From positions 62,001 through 126,000 of the forward strand of contig NZ_AMRV01000006.1 of assembly GCF_000342165.1 (NCBI RefSeq): a stretch of 64,000 bases of DNA. The letters run 5' to 3'. Below are positions 62,336 through 64,000 of the stretch, piece by piece. The notes below the pieces were generated by a model. The model was not told the origin of the DNA and searched no databases. It saw only the letters and a program-made list of their open reading frames with translations. This DNA comes from Pacificimonas flava (GTDB taxonomy: Bacteria; Pseudomonadota; Alphaproteobacteria; Sphingomonadales; Sphingomonadaceae). The position numbers and the translations under genes are program-made. Each line of letters begins with the position of its first letter. The first letter of the stretch is position 1.

Positions 62336-63757
62336 TCAGTAATGAATCGCACGGCCATAGGCGTCGAGAACGCTTTCGTGCATCATCTCCGACAATGTCG
62401 GATGGGCGAAGACCGTCTGCATCAACTGTTCCTCCGTCGTTTCGAGCTGACGCGCGACGACAAAGCCCTGGATCAGTTCCGTCACCTCGGCGCCGATCAT
62501 ATGCGCGCCAAGCAGTTCGCCCGTCTCGGCATCGAATATGGTCTTCACCATGCCGTCGGCTTCACCCAGCGCGATGGCCTTGCCATTGCCGACGAAGGGG
62601 AACTTGCCCACCTTCAGCTTGCGCCCGGCCTTCTTGGCCGCCGCCTCGGTCATGCCGATGGACGCGATCTGCGGGCGTGCATAGGTGCACCCCGGAATAT
62701 TGTCATAAGCCATGGGATGCGGCGCGTGGCCCGAACCTTTACCGAGCGCCTCGGCGATCGCCTCCGCAGCGACGACGCCCTCGTGGCTCGCCTTGTGCGC
62801 CAGCCAGGGCGGGCCGCAAACGTCGCCGATGGCCCAGATGCCGTCAGCGCCCGTCTTGCCATAGGCGTCGGTCTGGATATGCCCCTTTTCGGTTTTGACG
62901 CCGGCGTCCTCCAGGCCAATCTCCTCGCTGTTCGGCGCAATGCCGATGGCGAGAATGACATGGCTAAAATCATGCTGGCTGGCCTTGCCGTCCTTGGCCT
63001 TGATAGTCGCCTTCACGCCCTTGTCGGACACGTCGACCTTCTCGACCGACGCCTCGGTCATGATGGTCATGCCATCCTTTTCCAGACGCTTTTTCATATG
63101 GGCGGAAATGTCGGCATCCTCCACCGGCACGATGCGGTCGAGCATCTCCACGATGGTGACCTCTGCGCCCATGTCGGCGTAAAAGCTAGCGAACTCGACG
63201 CCGATCGCGCCGGAGCCGATGACCAGCAGTTTCTTCGGCATCTCCTCCGGCGTCATCGCATGACGGTAGGTCCAGATGCGCTCACCGTCGGCCTTCAGGT
63301 GCGGCAGTTCCCGCGCGCGCGCGCCGGTCGCAATGATAATGTGCTTTGCCGTCAGGTCGCGCGACTTGCCGTCTGCGGTTTTGACCGACAGCCTGCCCTT
63401 GCCGGCCAGCTTGCCTGTGCCCTCTACAACGTCGACCTTGTTCTTCTTCATTAGGTGCTTGACGCCGGAATTCAGCTGCCCCGCGACCTGACGCGACCGC
63501 TTGACCACCGCGCCAAGATCGGCCGACACGTCCTTTGCCGACAGCCCGTAATCGCCGGCATGGTCCATGTAATGCTTGATTTCGGAGGTGCGTAGCAGCG
63601 CCTTGGTGGGAATACAGCCCCAATTCAGGCAGATGCCGCCCAGCTTCTCGCGCTCGACGATTGCCGCTTTCAGGCCCAGTTGCGCTGCCCGGATCGCGGC
63701 AACATAACCGCCCGGACCGGAACCGAGGACAATCAGGTCATAACTGTTGTCGGACAT
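62336..63757 (-). CDS. lpdA: Dihydrolipoyl dehydrogenase
   Basis: The 473-residue flavoenzyme reoxidises dihydrolipoamide in 2-oxo acid dehydrogenase complexes. Motifs: the FAD loop DLIVLGSGPGGYVAAIRAAQLG, the redox disulfide GGICLNWGCIPTKALL, the NAD loop LLVIGSGAIGVEFASFYADMG, and the C-terminal FAHPTLSEMMHESVLDA with the active-site His-Glu. I start at ATG 63757 (AAGGA site). No E1 or E2 gene is in the window. The gene upstream on the same strand is a thioesterase. Confidence 0.96.
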   Translation of the reverse strand: MSDNSYDLIVLGSGPGGYVAAIRAAQLGLKAAIVEREKLGGICLNWGCIPTKALLRTSEIKHYMDHAGDYGLSAKDVSADLGAVVKRSRQVAGQLNSGVKHLMKKNKVDVVEGTGKLAGKGRLSVKTADGKSRDLTAKHIIIATGARARELPHLKADGERIWTYRHAMTPEEMPKKLLVIGSGAIGVEFASFYADMGAEVTIVEMLDRIVPVEDADISAHMKKRLEKDGMTIMTEASVEKVDVSDKGVKATIKAKDGKASQHDFSHVILAIGIAPNSEEIGLEDAGVKTEKGHIQTDAYGKTGADGIWAIGDVCGPPWLAHKASHEGVVAAEAIAEALGKGSGHAPHPMAYDNIPGCTYARPQIASIGMTEAAAKKAGRKLKVGKFPFVGNGKAIALGEADGMVKTIFDAETGELLGAHMIGAEVTELIQGFVVARQLETTEEQLMQTVFAHPTLSEMMHESVLDAYGRAIHY

Positions 63758-63788
63758 TTGGGTCTTCCTTATCTCTCTCGCGAGGGCG

Positions 63789-64000
63789 CTATTCAGCGGC
63801 TTCGCGCAGGCCGGGGAGCGGCGGCACCGGCCGTGAACGGCGGTCTTCGGCAACGGCAACGAAACTGAAGCGCGCCTGGGTTACCTTGTTGCGTTCGTCA
63901 CTGTGGCGCGCACGGCGCCAGGCCTGCACCTCCACCTGCATGGACGTCCGGCCAACGGCGACCAGTTCGGCATAGACCGACACTTCGTCTCCGACGAATA
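63789..64000 (-). CDS. Acyl-CoA thioesterase (hotdog fold), C-terminal fragment
   Basis: The frame enters from the right edge without a start. Its last 70 residues read FVGDEVSVYAELVAVGRTSMQVEVQAWRR, then KVTQARFSFVAVAEDRRSRPVP, matching the second half of YciA-type acyl-CoA thioesterases. The N-terminal half with the catalytic Asp/Asn lies outside the window. It ends 31 bp upstream of lpdA. Confidence 0.8.
   Translation of the reverse strand, partial: FVGDEVSVYAELVAVGRTSMQVEVQAWRRARHSDERNKVTQARFSFVAVAEDRRSRPVPPLPGLREAAE

Noticed and set aside
1-64000. CRISPR arrays, insertion sequences, prophage genes
   Set aside because: No spaced direct repeats, transposase motifs or phage structural genes were seen.

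Overview
The window is high-GC, densely packed bacterial chromosome from an alphaproteobacterium, most likely of the Sphingomonadales or close to it. The pointers are an SDR/folB-uvrC-pgsA-moaD-moaE block, a tonB-exbB-exbD-exbD operon, eukaryote-like NADP isocitrate dehydrogenase, a YAVKAN-type ornithine decarboxylase and a GTTC-N7-GTTC (alphaproteobacterial) SOS box. No rRNA, prophage, insertion sequence or CRISPR array was seen. This looks like core chromosome with a few accessory genes near tRNAs.

Region 1-6.4 kb carries the alternative spermidine route: ornithine decarboxylase, carboxyspermidine dehydrogenase and, after a lipoprotein and an M28 peptidase, carboxyspermidine decarboxylase. 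The decarboxylase is preceded by a structured leader with its own small ORF. The left edge holds the first 50 codons of a threonine/serine dehydratase. Region 6.4-14.3 kb is a long leftward run: ETF:quinone oxidoreductase, a TPR protein, IspE, glutaryl-CoA dehydrogenase, a DUF5996 protein, a lipoprotein and a short cation transporter. Region 14.4-19 kb reads rightward: a cysteine-free family-4-like uracil-DNA glycosylase, an MFS transporter, MoaB, a small membrane protein, an HNH protein and a radical-SAM protein behind an SOS box.

Region 19-36 kb holds an acyl-CoA ligase, Pss/Psd for phosphatidylethanolamine, isocitrate dehydrogenase, a Kef-type antiporter, AlaRS, an exported M24 peptidase, the divergent polyhydroxybutyrate pair (3-hydroxybutyrate dehydrogenase and depolymerase), an approximately 750-bp gene-free stretch, and the TonB-ExbBDD energy-coupling operon. 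Region 36-45 kb holds pterin genes, UvrC, PgsA, MoaD/MoaE, a class A penicillin-binding protein and a Crp/Fnr regulator.

Region 45-54.5 kb mixes glycan-type enzymes (pyruvyl transferase, polysaccharide deacetylase, sulfotransferase) with three tRNAs, LysR-TrxB, a degenerate histidine kinase opposite an Lrp regulator, a hemerythrin and a peptidyl-prolyl isomerase. Region 54.5-64 kb is protein quality control (HU, Lon, ClpX), PilZ, LipA, carbonic anhydrase, a DUF4142 lipoprotein, a broken GFA-family gene, dihydrolipoyl dehydrogenase and a truncated thioesterase.

The signals I would follow first are the alternative-pairing leader of the ornithine decarboxylase, the SOS box in front of the radical-SAM gene, the CCUCC-loop hairpin near 47.6 kb (a possible small RNA), the loss of all cysteines in the uracil-DNA glycosylase, and the histidine kinase without normal ATP-binding boxes. 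Starts were adjusted by eye from Shine-Dalgarno sites and family N-termini. Family names come from motif recognition, not from searches.
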